From Parietaria judaica (taxonomy: Eukaryota; Streptophyta; Magnoliopsida; Rosales; Urticaceae), in contig OX940866.1 in the NCBI GenBank assembly GCA_954871525.1, positions 16,763,001 through 16,827,000 on the forward strand: DNA of 64,000 bases, written 5' to 3'. Positions 21,019 through 33,000 of this stretch are shown piece after piece. Positions within the stretch are counted from its first letter, which is position 1; every line of letters begins with the position of its first letter. A program made the position numbers and the translations under genes. The notes beneath the pieces are model-generated. The model had not been told where the DNA came from and searched no databases. It worked only from the letters and a program-made list of their open reading frames with translations.

Positions 21019-23894
21019 AAAAATGGGAAAAAGACTCAGTTTTTTTTGGAGCACGCATTAATTGTTGAAACTGGGTTTTAAGAAAGCTCCAAAAACTTTT
21101 AATGCCAAAACAAACCCAATTTATAATAATAGCACCCAAATGAATGTCTAGCAACTCAAATCTCATCAAGAACCCATCGTATTTGCCCTCGTAAGAAAAC
21201 CAATTTTTAACACTTTTCGGTTAAGATTTTAACCCATTAACGACTTGCTATAGAAACTACGAGATAGTGCTTCGCTATTTAGGCATTAAAATAAGTAAAT
21301 GTGATACAATTACACATTATTAAGCATTTTGAAGTTCATTTTTGTTTAAAATATCGTTTAATTAGGGTTCTTTCGCAAAAAATGGGAAAAAGACTCAGTT
21401 TTTTTTGGAGCACACATTAATTGTTGAAACTGGGTTTTAAGAAAGCTCCAAAAACTTTTAATACCAAAACAAACCCAATTTATAATAATAGCACCCTAAT
21501 GAAGGTCTAGCAACTCAAATCTCATCAAGAACCCATCGTATTTGCCCTCGTAAGAAAACCAATTTTTAACACTTTTCGGTTAAGATTTTAACCCATTAAC
21601 GACTTGCTATAGAAACTACGAGATAGTGCTTCGCTATTTAGGCATTAAAATAAGTAAATGTGATACAATTACACATTATTAAGCATTTTGAAGTTCATTT
21701 ATTGTTTAAAATATCGTTTAATTAGGGTTCTTTCGCGTAAAATGGGAAAAAGGCTCAGTTTTTTTTGGAGCACGCATTAATTGTTGAAACTGGGTTTTTA
21801 GAGAGCTACAAAAACTTTTAATGACAAAACTAACCCAATTTATAATAATAGCACCCTAATTAAGGTCTAGCACACAAATCTCATCAAGAACCCATCGTAT
21901 TTTCCCTCGTAAGAAAACCAATTTTTAACACTTTTCGGTTAAGATTTTAACCCATTAACGACTTGCTATAGAAACTACGAGATAGTGCTTCGCTATTTAG
22001 GCATTAAAATAAGTTAATGTGATACAATTAGACATTATTAAGCATTTTGAAGTTCATTTTTTGTTTAAAATATCGTTTAATTAGGGTTCTTTCGCAAAAA
22101 ATGGGAAAAAGACTCAGTTTTTTTTGGAGCACGCATTAATTGTTGAAACTGGGTTTTTAGAGAGCTACAAAAACTTTTAATGACAAAAATAACCCAATTT
22201 ATAATAATACCACCCTAATAAAGTTCTAGCAACTCAAATCTCATCAAGAACCCATCGTATTTGCCCTCGTAAGAAAACCAATTTTTAACACTTTTCGGTT
22301 AAGATTTTAACCCATTAACGACTTGCTATAGAAACTACGAGATAGTGCTTCGCTATTTAGGCATTAAAATAAGTAAATGTGATACAATTACACATTATTA
22401 AGAATTTTGAAGTTCATTTTTTGTTTAAAATATCGTTTAATTAGGGTTCTTTCGCGTAAAATGGGAAAAAGGCTCAGTTTTTTTTGCAGCACGCATTAAT
22501 TGTTGAAACTGGGTTTTTAAAGAGCTACAAAAACTTTTAATGACAAAACTAACCCAATTTCTAATAATAGCACCCTAATTAAGGTCTAGCACACAAATCT
22601 CATCAAGAACCCATCGTATTTGCCCTCGTAAGAAAACCAATTTTTAACACTTTTCGGTTAAGATTTTAACCCATTAACGACTTGCTATAGAAACTACGAG
22701 ATACTGCTTCGCTATTTAGGCATTAAAATAAGTAAATGTGATACAATTACACATTATTAAGCATTTTGAAGTTCATTTTTTGATTAAAATATCGTTTAAT
22801 TAAGGTTCTTTCGCAAAAAATGGGAAAAAGACTCAGTTTTTTTTGGAGCACGCATTAATTGTTGAAACTGGGTTTTAAGAAAGCTCCAAAAACTTTTAAT
22901 GCCAAAACAAACCCAATTTATAATAATAGCACCCTAATGAAGGTCTAGCAACTCAAATCTCATCAAGAACCCATCGTATTTGCCCTCGTAAGAAAACCAA
23001 TTTTTAACACTTTTCGGTTAAGATTTTAACCCATTAACGACTTGCTATAGAAACTACGAGATAGTGCTTCGCTATTTAGGCATTAAAATAAGTAAATGTG
23101 ATACAATTACACATTATTAAGCATTTTGAAGTTCATTTTTTGTTTAAAATATCGTTTAATTAGGGTTCTTTCGCAAAAAATGGGAAAAAGACTCAGTTTT
23201 TTTTGGAGCACGCATTAATTGTTGAAACTGGGTTTTTAGAGAGCTACAAAAACTTTTAATGACAAAACTAACCCAATTTATAATAATACCACCCTAATAA
23301 AGTTCTAGCAACTCAAATCTCATCAAGAATCCATCGTATTTGCCCTCGTAAGAAAACCAATTTTTAACACTTTTCGGTTAAGATTTTAACCCATTAACGA
23401 CTTGCTATAGAAACTACGAGATAGTGCTTCGCTATTTAGGCATTAAAATAAGTAAATGTGATACAATTACACATTATTAAGAATTTTGAAGTTCATTTTT
23501 CGTTTAAAATATCGTTTAATTAGGGTTCTTTCGCAAAAAATGGGAAAAAGACTCAGTTTTTTTTGGAGCACGCATTAATTGTTGAAACTGGGTTTTAAGA
23601 AAGCTCCAAAAACTTTTAATGCCAAAACAAACCCAATTTATAATAATAGCACCCTAATGAAGGTCTAGCAACTCAAATCTCATCAAGAACCCATCGTATT
23701 TGCCCTCGTAAGAAAACCAATTTTTAACACTTTTCGGTTAAGATTTTAACCCATTAACGACTTGCTATAGAAACTACGAGATAGTGCTTCGCTATTTAGG
23801 CATTAAAATAAGTAAATGTGATACAATTACACATTATTAAGCATTTTGAAGTCCATTTTTGTTTAAAATATCGTTTAATTAGGGTTCTTTCGCA
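21019..23894 (+). repeat. Octamer higher-order repeat, copy 1 (2876 bp)
   Basis: Eight monomers start at 21019 (Bt, CACCCAAATG), 21378 (B, CACACATT), 21738 (C-like, GTATTTTCCC, AAGTTAATG, TTAGACATT), 22097 (A, CAAAAATAACCC), 22457 (C, TTTTTAAAGAGC), 22816 (B), 23176 (A, AGAATCCATC) and 23536 (B with a recombinant tail). Each carries private single-base marks that reappear in the same order 2876 bp downstream. Over the first seven monomers I see only three differences from copy 2: CACACATT/CACGCATT, ATACTGC/ATAGTGC and TTCGC/TTTGC. Confidence 0.92.
23536..23894 (+). repeat. Recombinant monomer at the octamer duplication junction
   Basis: Its left part is B and matches the left part of the monomer at 26412. 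Its right part has AAGCATTTTG and the one-T-shorter TTTTTGTTT ending in CGCA, matching the right part of the monomer at 20660. The monomer at 26412 instead ends with AAGAATTTTG, TTTTTTGTTT and CGCG. This is the structure expected at the junction of a tandem duplication made by unequal crossover between positions about 130 and 306 of two out-of-register monomers. It also has a private GAAGTCCATT. Confidence 0.85.
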
Positions 23895-26771
23895 AAAAAT
23901 GGGAAAAAGACTCAGTTTTTTTTGGAGCACGCATTAATTGTTGAAACTGGGTTTTAAGAAAGCTCCAAAAACTTTTAATGCCAAAACAAACCCAATTTAT
24001 AATAATAGCACCCAAATGAATGTCTAGCAACTCAAATCTCATCAAGAACCCATCGTATTTGCCCTCGTAAGAAAACCAATTTTTAACACTTTTCGGTTAA
24101 GATTTTAACCCATTAACGACTTGCTATAGAAACTACGAGATAGTGCTTCGCTATTTAGGCATTAAAATAAGTAAATGTGATACAATTACACATTATTAAG
24201 CATTTTGAAGTTCATTTTTGTTTAAAATATCGTTTAATTAGGGTTCTTTCGCAAAAAATGGGAAAAAGACTCAGTTTTTTTTGGAGCACGCATTAATTGT
24301 TGAAACTGGGTTTTAAGAAAGCTCCAAAAACTTTTAATACCAAAACAAACCCAATTTATAATAATAGCACCCTAATGAAGGTCTAGCAACTCAAATCTCA
24401 TCAAGAACCCATCGTATTTGCCCTCGTAAGAAAACCAATTTTTAACACTTTTCGGTTAAGATTTTAACCCATTAACGACTTGCTATAGAAACTACGAGAT
24501 AGTGCTTCGCTATTTAGGCATTAAAATAAGTAAATGTGATACAATTACACATTATTAAGCATTTTGAAGTTCATTTATTGTTTAAAATATCGTTTAATTA
24601 GGGTTCTTTCGCGTAAAATGGGAAAAAGGCTCAGTTTTTTTTGGAGCACGCATTAATTGTTGAAACTGGGTTTTTAGAGAGCTACAAAAACTTTTAATGA
24701 CAAAACTAACCCAATTTATAATAATAGCACCCTAATTAAGGTCTAGCACACAAATCTCATCAAGAACCCATCGTATTTTCCCTCGTAAGAAAACCAATTT
24801 TTAACACTTTTCGGTTAAGATTTTAACCCATTAACGACTTGCTATAGAAACTACGAGATAGTGCTTCGCTATTTAGGCATTAAAATAAGTTAATGTGATA
24901 CAATTAGACATTATTAAGCATTTTGAAGTTCATTTTTTGTTTAAAATATCGTTTAATTAGGGTTCTTTCGCAAAAAATGGGAAAAAGACTCAGTTTTTTT
25001 TGGAGCACGCATTAATTGTTGAAACTGGGTTTTTAGAGAGCTACAAAAACTTTTAATGACAAAAATAACCCAATTTATAATAATACCACCCTAATAAAGT
25101 TCTAGCAACTCAAATCTCATCAAGAACCCATCGTATTTGCCCTCGTAAGAAAACCAATTTTTAACACTTTTCGGTTAAGATTTTAACCCATTAACGACTT
25201 GCTATAGAAACTACGAGATAGTGCTTCGCTATTTAGGCATTAAAATAAGTAAATGTGATACAATTACACATTATTAAGAATTTTGAAGTTCATTTTTTGT
25301 TTAAAATATCGTTTAATTAGGGTTCTTTCGCGTAAAATGGGAAAAAGGCTCAGTTTTTTTTGCAGCACGCATTAATTGTTGAAACTGGGTTTTTAAAGAG
25401 CTACAAAAACTTTTAATGACAAAACTAACCCAATTTCTAATAATAGCACCCTAATTAAGGTCTAGCACACAAATCTCATCAAGAACCCATCGTATTTGCC
25501 CTCGTAAGAAAACCAATTTTTAACACTTTTCGGTTAAGATTTTAACCCATTAACGACTTGCTATAGAAACTACGAGATAGTGCTTCGCTATTTAGGCATT
25601 AAAATAAGTAAATGTGATACAATTACACATTATTAAGCATTTTGAAGTTCATTTTTTGATTAAAATATCGTTTAATTAAGGTTCTTTCGCAAAAAATGGG
25701 AAAAAGACTCAGTTTTTTTTGGAGCACGCATTAATTGTTGAAACTGGGTTTTAAGAAAGCTCCAAAAACTTTTAATGCCAAAACAAACCCAATTTATAAT
25801 AATAGCACCCTAATGAAGGTCTAGCAACTCAAATCTCATCAAGAACCCATCGTATTTGCCCTCGTAAGAAAACCAATTTTTAACACTTTTCGGTTAAGAT
25901 TTTAACCCATTAACGACTTGCTATAGAAACTACGAGATAGTGCTTCGCTATTTAGGCATTAAAATAAGTAAATGTGATACAATTACACATTATTAAGCAT
26001 TTTGAAGTTCATTTTTTGTTTAAAATATCGTTTAATTAGGGTTCTTTTGCAAAAAATGGGAAAAAGACTCAGTTTTTTTTGGAGCACGCATTAATTGTTG
26101 AAACTGGGTTTTTAGAGAGCTACAAAAACTTTTAATGACAAAACTAACCCAATTTATAATAATACCACCCTAATAAAGTTCTAGCAACTCAAATCTCATC
26201 AAGAATCCATCGTATTTGCCCTCGTAAGAAAACCAATTTTTAACACTTTTCGGTTAAGATTTTAACCCATTAACGACTTGCTATAGAAACTACGAGATAG
26301 TGCTTCGCTATTTAGGCATTAAAATAAGTAAATGTGATACAATTACACATTATTAAGAATTTTGAAGTTCATTTTTCGTTTAAAATATCGTTTAATTAGG
26401 GTTCTTTCGCAAAAAATGGGAAAAAGACTCAGTTTTTTTTGGAGCACGCATTAATTGTTGAAACTGGGTTTTAAGAAAGCTCCAAAAACTTTTAATGCCA
26501 AAACAAACCCAATTTATAATAATAGCACCCTAATGAAGGTCTAGCAACTCAAATCTCATCAAGAACCCATCGTATTTGCCCTCGTAAGAAAACCAATTTT
26601 TAACACTTTTCGGTTAAGATTTTAACCCATTAACGACTTGCTATAGAAACTACGAGATAGTGCTTCGCTATTTAGGCATTAAAATAAGTAAATGTGATAC
26701 AATTACACATTATTAAGAATTTTGAAGTTCATTTTTTGTTTAAAATATCGTTTAATTAGGGTTCTTTCGCG
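23895..26771 (+). repeat. Octamer higher-order repeat, copy 2 (2877 bp)
   Basis: Monomers start at 23895, 24254, 24614, 24973, 25333, 25692, 26052 and 26412 and repeat the order Bt, B, C-like, A, C, B, A, B of copy 1. All the rare marks recur: AAGTTAATG with TTAGACATT (24614), CAAAAATAACCC (24973), TTTTTAAAGAGC (25333) and AGAATCCATC (26052). The last monomer ends in CGCG and is followed by C monomers. The last four units (25333 onward) also start the pentamer rhythm of the next region, so two periodicities overlap here. Confidence 0.92.
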
Positions 26772-29700
26772 TAAAATGGGAAAAAGGCTCAGTTTTTTTT
26801 GCAGCACGCATTAATTGTTGAAACTGGGTTTTTAGAGAGCTACAAAAACTTTTAATGACAAAACTAACCCAATTTCTAATAATAGCACCCTAATTAAGGT
26901 CTAGCACACAAATCTCATCAAGAACCCATCGTATTTGCCCTCGTAAGAAAACCAATTTTTAACACTTTTCGGTTAAGATTTTAACCCATTAATGACTTGC
27001 TATAGAAACTACGAGATAGTGCTTCGCTATTTAGGCATTAAAATAAGTAAATGTGATACAATTACACATTATTAAGCATTTTTAAGTTTATTTTTTTTTA
27101 AAATATCGTTTAATTAGGGTTCTTTCGCGTAAAATGGGAAAAAGGCTCAGTTTTTTTTGCAGCACGCATTAATTGTTGAAACTGGGTTTTTAGAGAGCTA
27201 CAAAAACTTTTAATGACAAAACTAACCCAATTTCTAATAATAGCACCCTAATTAAGGTCTAGCACACAAATCTCATCAAGAACCCATCGTATTTGCCCTC
27301 GTAAGAAAACCAATTTTTAACACTTTTCGGTTAAGATTTTAACCCATTAACGACTTGCTATAGAAACTACGAGATAGTGCTTCGCTATTTAGGCATTAAA
27401 ATAAGTAAATGTGATACAATTACACATTATTAAGCATTTTGAAGTTCATTTTTTGATTAAAATATCGTTTAATTAGGGTTCTTTCGCAAAAAATGGGAAA
27501 AAGACTCAGTTTTTTTTGGAGCACGCATTAATTGTTGAAACTGGGTTTTAAGAAAGCTCCAAAAACTTTTAATGCCAAAACAAACCCAATTTATAATAAT
27601 AGCACCCTAATGAAGGTCTAGCAACTCAAATCTCATCAAGAACCCATCGTATTTGCCCTCGTAAGAAAACCAATTTTTAACACTTTTCGGTTAAGATTTT
27701 AACCCATTAACGACTTGCTATAGAAACTACGAGATAGTGCTTCGCTATTTAGGCATTAAAATAAGTAAATGTGATACAATTACACATTATTAAGCATTTT
27801 GAAGTTCATTTTTTGTTTAAAATATCGTTTAATTAGGGTTCTTTTGCAAAAAATGGGAAAAAGACTCAGTTTTTTTTGGAGCACGCATTAATTGTTGAAA
27901 CTGGGTTTTTAGAGAGCTACAAAAACTTTTAATGACAAAACTAACCCAATTTATAATAATACCACCCTAATAAAGTTCTAGCAGCTCAAATCTCATCAAG
28001 AACCCATCGTATTTGCCCTCGTAAGAAAACCAATTTTTAACACTTTTCGGTTAAGATTTTAACCCATTAACGACTTGCTATAGAAACTACGAGATAGTGC
28101 TTCGCTATTTAGGCATTAAAATAAGTAAATGTGATACAATTACACATTATTAAGAATTTTGAAGTTCATTTTTCGTTTAAAATATCGTTTAATTAGGGTT
28201 CTTTCGCAAAAAATGGGAAAAAGACTCAGTTTTTTTTGGAGCACGCATTAATTGTTGAAACTGGGTTTTAAGAAAGCTCCAAAAACTTTTAATGCCAAAA
28301 CAAACCCAATTTATAATAATAGCACCCTAATGAAGGTCTAGAAACTCAAATCTCATCAAGAACCCATCGTATTTGCCCTCGTAAGAAAACCAATTTTTAA
28401 CACTTTTCGGTTAAGATTTTAACCCATTAACGACTTGCTATAGAAACTACGAGATAGTGCTTCGCTATTTAGGCATTAAAATAAGTAAATGTGATACAAT
28501 TACACATTATTAAGAATTTTGAAGTTCATTTTTTGTTTAAAATATCGTTTAATTAGGGTTCTTTCGCGTAAAATGGGAAAAAGGCTCAGTTTTTTTTGCA
28601 GCACGCATTAATTGTTGAAACTGGGTTTTTAGAGAGCTACAAAAACTTTTAATGACAAAACTAACCCAATTTCTAATAATAGCACCCTAATTAAGGTCTA
28701 GCACACAAATCTCATCAAGAACCCATCGTATTTGCCCTCGTAAGAAAACCAATTTTTAACACTTTTCGGTTAAGATTTTAACCCATTAACGACTTGCTAT
28801 AGAAACTACGAGATAGTGCTTCGCTATTTAGGCATTAAAATAAGTAAATGTGATACAATTACACATTATTAAGCATTTTGAAGTTTATTTTTTTTTTAAA
28901 ATATCGTTTAATTAGGGTTCTTTCGCGTAAAATGGGAAAAAGGCTCAGTTTTTTTTGCAGCACGCATTAATTGTTGAAACTGTGTTTTTAGAGAGCTACA
29001 AAAACTTTTAATGACAAAACTAACCCAATTTCTAATAATAGCACCCTAATTAAGGTCTAGCACACAAATCTCATCAAGAACCCATCGTATTTGCCCTCGT
29101 AAGAAAACCAATTTTTAACACTTTTCGGTTAAGATTTTAACCCATTAACGACTTGCTATAGAAACTACGAGATAGTGCTTCGCTATTTAGGCATTAAAAT
29201 AAGTAAATGTGATACAATTACACATTATTAAGCATTTTGAAGTTCATTTTTTGATTAAAATATCGTTTAATTAGGGTTCTTTCGCAAAAAATGGGAAAAA
29301 GACTCAGTTTTTTTTGGAGCACGCATTAATTGTTGAAACTGGGTTTTAAGAAAGCTCCAAAAACTTTTAATGCCAAAACAAACCCAATTTATAATAATAG
29401 CACCCTAATGAAGGTCTAGCAACTCAAATCTCATCAAGAACCCATCGTATTTGCCCTCGTAAGAAAACCAATTTTTAACACTTTTCGGTTAAGATTTTAA
29501 CCCATTAACGACTTGCTATAGAAACTACGAGATAGTGCTTCGCTATTTAGGCATTAAAATAAGTAAATGTGATACAATTACACATTATTAAGCATTTTGA
29601 AGTTCATTTTTTGTTTAAAATATCGTTTAATTAGGGTTCTTTTGCAAAAAATGGGAAAAAGACTCAGTTTTTTTTGGAGCACGCATTAATTGTTGAAACT

Positions 29701-30006
29701 GGGTTTTTAGAGAGCTACAAAAACTTTTAATGACAAAACTAACCCAATTTATAATAATACCACCCTAATAAAGTTCTAGCAACTCAAATCTCATCAAGAA
29801 CCCATCGTATTTGCCCTCGTAAGAAAACCAATTTTTAACACTTTTCGGTTAAGATTTTAACCCATTAACGACTTGCTATAGAAACTACGAGATAGTGCTT
29901 CGCTATTTAGGCATTAAAATAAGTAAATGTGATACAATTACACATTATTAAGAATTTTTAAGTTCATTTTTCGTTTAAAATATCGTTTAATTAGGGTTCT
30001 TTCGCA
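25333..30006 (+). repeat. Pentamer higher-order repeat C-B-A-B-C, period 1797-1798 bp
   Basis: The order C, B, A, B, C starts at 25333, 27130 and 28928 (spacing 1797 and 1798 bp); the third copy is incomplete. Shared linked marks include the B member ending CTTTTGC (25692, 27489, 29287), the A member with the tail TTTTTCGTTT (26052, 27849, 29647), the next B ending AAGAATTTTG and CGCG (26412, 28209), and the fifth C with AAGTTTATTTTTTTT (26772, 28569). The fourth member of the third copy (30007) has TTTTTTGATTAAAATGTCG instead and leads into the A/B dimers. Confidence 0.86.
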
Positions 30007-33000
30007 AAAAATGGGAAAAAGACTCAGTTTTTTTTGGAGCACGCATTAATTGTTGAAACTGGGTTTTAAGAAAGCTCCAAAAACTTTTAATGCCAAAACA
30101 AACCCAATTTATAATAATAGCACCCTAATGAAGGTCTAGCAACTCAAATCTCATCAAGAACCCATCGTATTTGCCCTCGTAAGAAAACCAATTTTTAACA
30201 CTTTTCGGTTAAGATTTTAACCCATTAACGACTTGCTATAGAAACTACGAGATAGTGCTTCGCTATTTAGGCATTAAAATAAGTAAATGTGATACAATTA
30301 CACATTATTAAGCATTTTGAAGTTCATTTTTTGATTAAAATGTCGTTTAATTAGGGTTCTTTCGCAAAAAATGGGAAAAAGACTCAGTTTTTTTTGGAGC
30401 ACGCATTAATTGTTGAAACTGGGTTTTTAGAGAGCTACAAAAACTTTTAATGACAAAACTAACCCAATTTATAATAATACCACCCTAATAAAGTTCTAGC
30501 AGCTCAAATCTCATCAAGAACCCATCGTATTTGCCCTCGTAAGAAAACCAATTTTTAACACTTTTCGGTTAAGATTTTAACCCATTAACGACTTGCTATA
30601 GAAACTACGAGATAGTGCTTCGCTATTTAGGCATTAAAATAAGTAAATGTGATACAATTACACATTATTAAGAATTTTGAAGTTCATTTTTCGTTTAAAA
30701 TATCGTTTAATTAGGGTTCTTTCGCAAAAAATGGGAAAAAGACTCAGTTTTTTTTGGAGCACGCATTAATTGTTGAAACTGGGTTTTAAGAAAGCTCCAA
30801 AAACTTTTAATGCCAAAACAAACCCAATTTATAATAATAGCACCCTACTGAAGGTCTAGCAACTCAAATCTCATCAAGAACCCATCGTATTTGCCCTCGT
30901 AAGAAAACCAATTTTTAACACTTTTCGGTTAAGATTTTAACCCATTAACGACTTGCTATAGAAACTACGAGATAGTGCTTCGCTATTTAGGCATTAAAAT
31001 AAGTAAATGTGATACAATTACACATTATTAAGCATTTTGAAGTTCATTTTTTCTTTAAAATATCGTTTAATTAGGGTTCTTTTGCAAAAAATGGGAAAAA
31101 GACTCAGTTTTTTTTGGAGCACGCATTAATTGTTGAAACTGGGTTTTTAGAGAGCTACAAAAACTTTTAATGACAAAACTAACCCAATTTATAATAATAC
31201 CACCCTAATAAAGTTCTAGCAGCTCAAATCTCATCAAGAACCCATCGTATTTGCCCTCGTAAGAAAACCAATTTTTAACACTTTTCGGTTAAGATTTTAA
31301 CCCATTAACGACTTGCTATAGAAACTACGAGATAGTGCTTCGCTATTTAGGCATTAAAATAAGTAAATGTGATACAATTACACATTATTAAGAATTTTGA
31401 AGTTCATTTTTCGTTTAAAATATCGTTTAATTAGGGTTCTTTCGCAAAAAATGGGAAAAAGACTTAGTTTTTTTTGGAGCACGCATTAATTGTTGAAACT
31501 GGGTTTTAAGAAAGCTCCAAAAACTTTTAATGCCAAAACAAACCCAATTTATAATAATAGCACCCTAATGAAGGTCTAGCAACTCAAATCTCATCAAGAA
31601 CCCATCGTATTTGCCCTCGTAAGAAAACCAATTTTTAACACTTTTCGGTTAAGATTTTAACCCATTAACGACTTGCTATAGAAACTACGAGATAGTGCTT
31701 CGCTATTTAGGCATTAAAATAAGTAAATTTGATACAATTACACATTATTAAGCATTTTGAAGTTCATTTTTTGATTAAAATATCGTTTAATTAGGGTTCT
31801 TTCGCAAAAAATGGGAAAAAGACTCAGTTTTTTTTGGAGCACGCATTAATTGTTGAAACTGGGTTTTTAGAGAGCTACAAAAACTTTTAATGACAAAACT
31901 AACCCAATTTATAATAATACCACCCTAATAAAGTTCTAGCAGCTCAAATCGCATCAAGAACCCATCGTATTTGCCCTCGTAAGAAAACCAATTTTTAACA
32001 CTTTTCGGTTAAGATTTTAACCCATTAACGACTTGCTATAGAAACTACGAGATAGTGCTTCGCTATTTAGGCATTAAAATAAGTAAATATGATACAATTA
32101 CACATTATTAAGAATTTTGAAGTTCATTTTTCGTTTAAAATATCGTTTAATTAGGGTTCTTTCGCAAAAAATGGGAAAAAGACTCAGTTTTTTTTGGAGC
32201 ACGCATTAATTGTTGAAACTGGGTTTTAAGAAATCTCCAAAAACTTTTAATGCCAAAACTAACCAAATTTCTAATAATAGCACCCTAATGAAGGTCTAGC
32301 AACTCAAATCTCATCAAGAACCCATCGTATTTGCCCTCGTAAGAAAACCAATTTTTAACACTTTTCGGTTAAGATTTTAACCCATTAACGACTTGCTATA
32401 GAAACTACGAGATAGTGCTTCGCTATTTAGGCATTAAAATAAGTAAATGTGATACAATTACACATTATTAAGCATTTTGAAGTTCATTTTTTGATTAAAA
32501 TATCGTTTAATTAGGGTTCTTTCGCAAAAAATGGGAAAAAGACTCAGTTTTTTTTGGAGCACGCATTAATTGTTGAAACTGGGTTTTTAGAGAGCTACAA
32601 AAACTTTTAATGACAAAACTAACCCAATTTATAATAATACCACCCTAATAAAGTTCTAGCAACTCAAATCTCATCAAGAACCCATCGTATTTGCCCTCGT
32701 AAGAAAACCAATTTTTAACACTTTTCGGTTAAGATTTTAACCCATTAACGACTTGCTATAGAAACTACGAGATAGTGCTTCGCTATTTAGGCATTAAAAT
32801 AAGTAAATGTGATACAATTACACATTATTAAGAATTTTGAAGTTCATTTTTCGTTTAAAATATCGTTTAATTAGGGTTCTTTCGCAAAAAATGGGAAAAA
32901 GACTTAGTTTTTTTTGGAGCACGCATTAATTGTTGAAACTGGGTTTTAAGAAAGCTCCAAAAACTTTTAATGCCAAAACAAACCCAATTTATAATAATAG

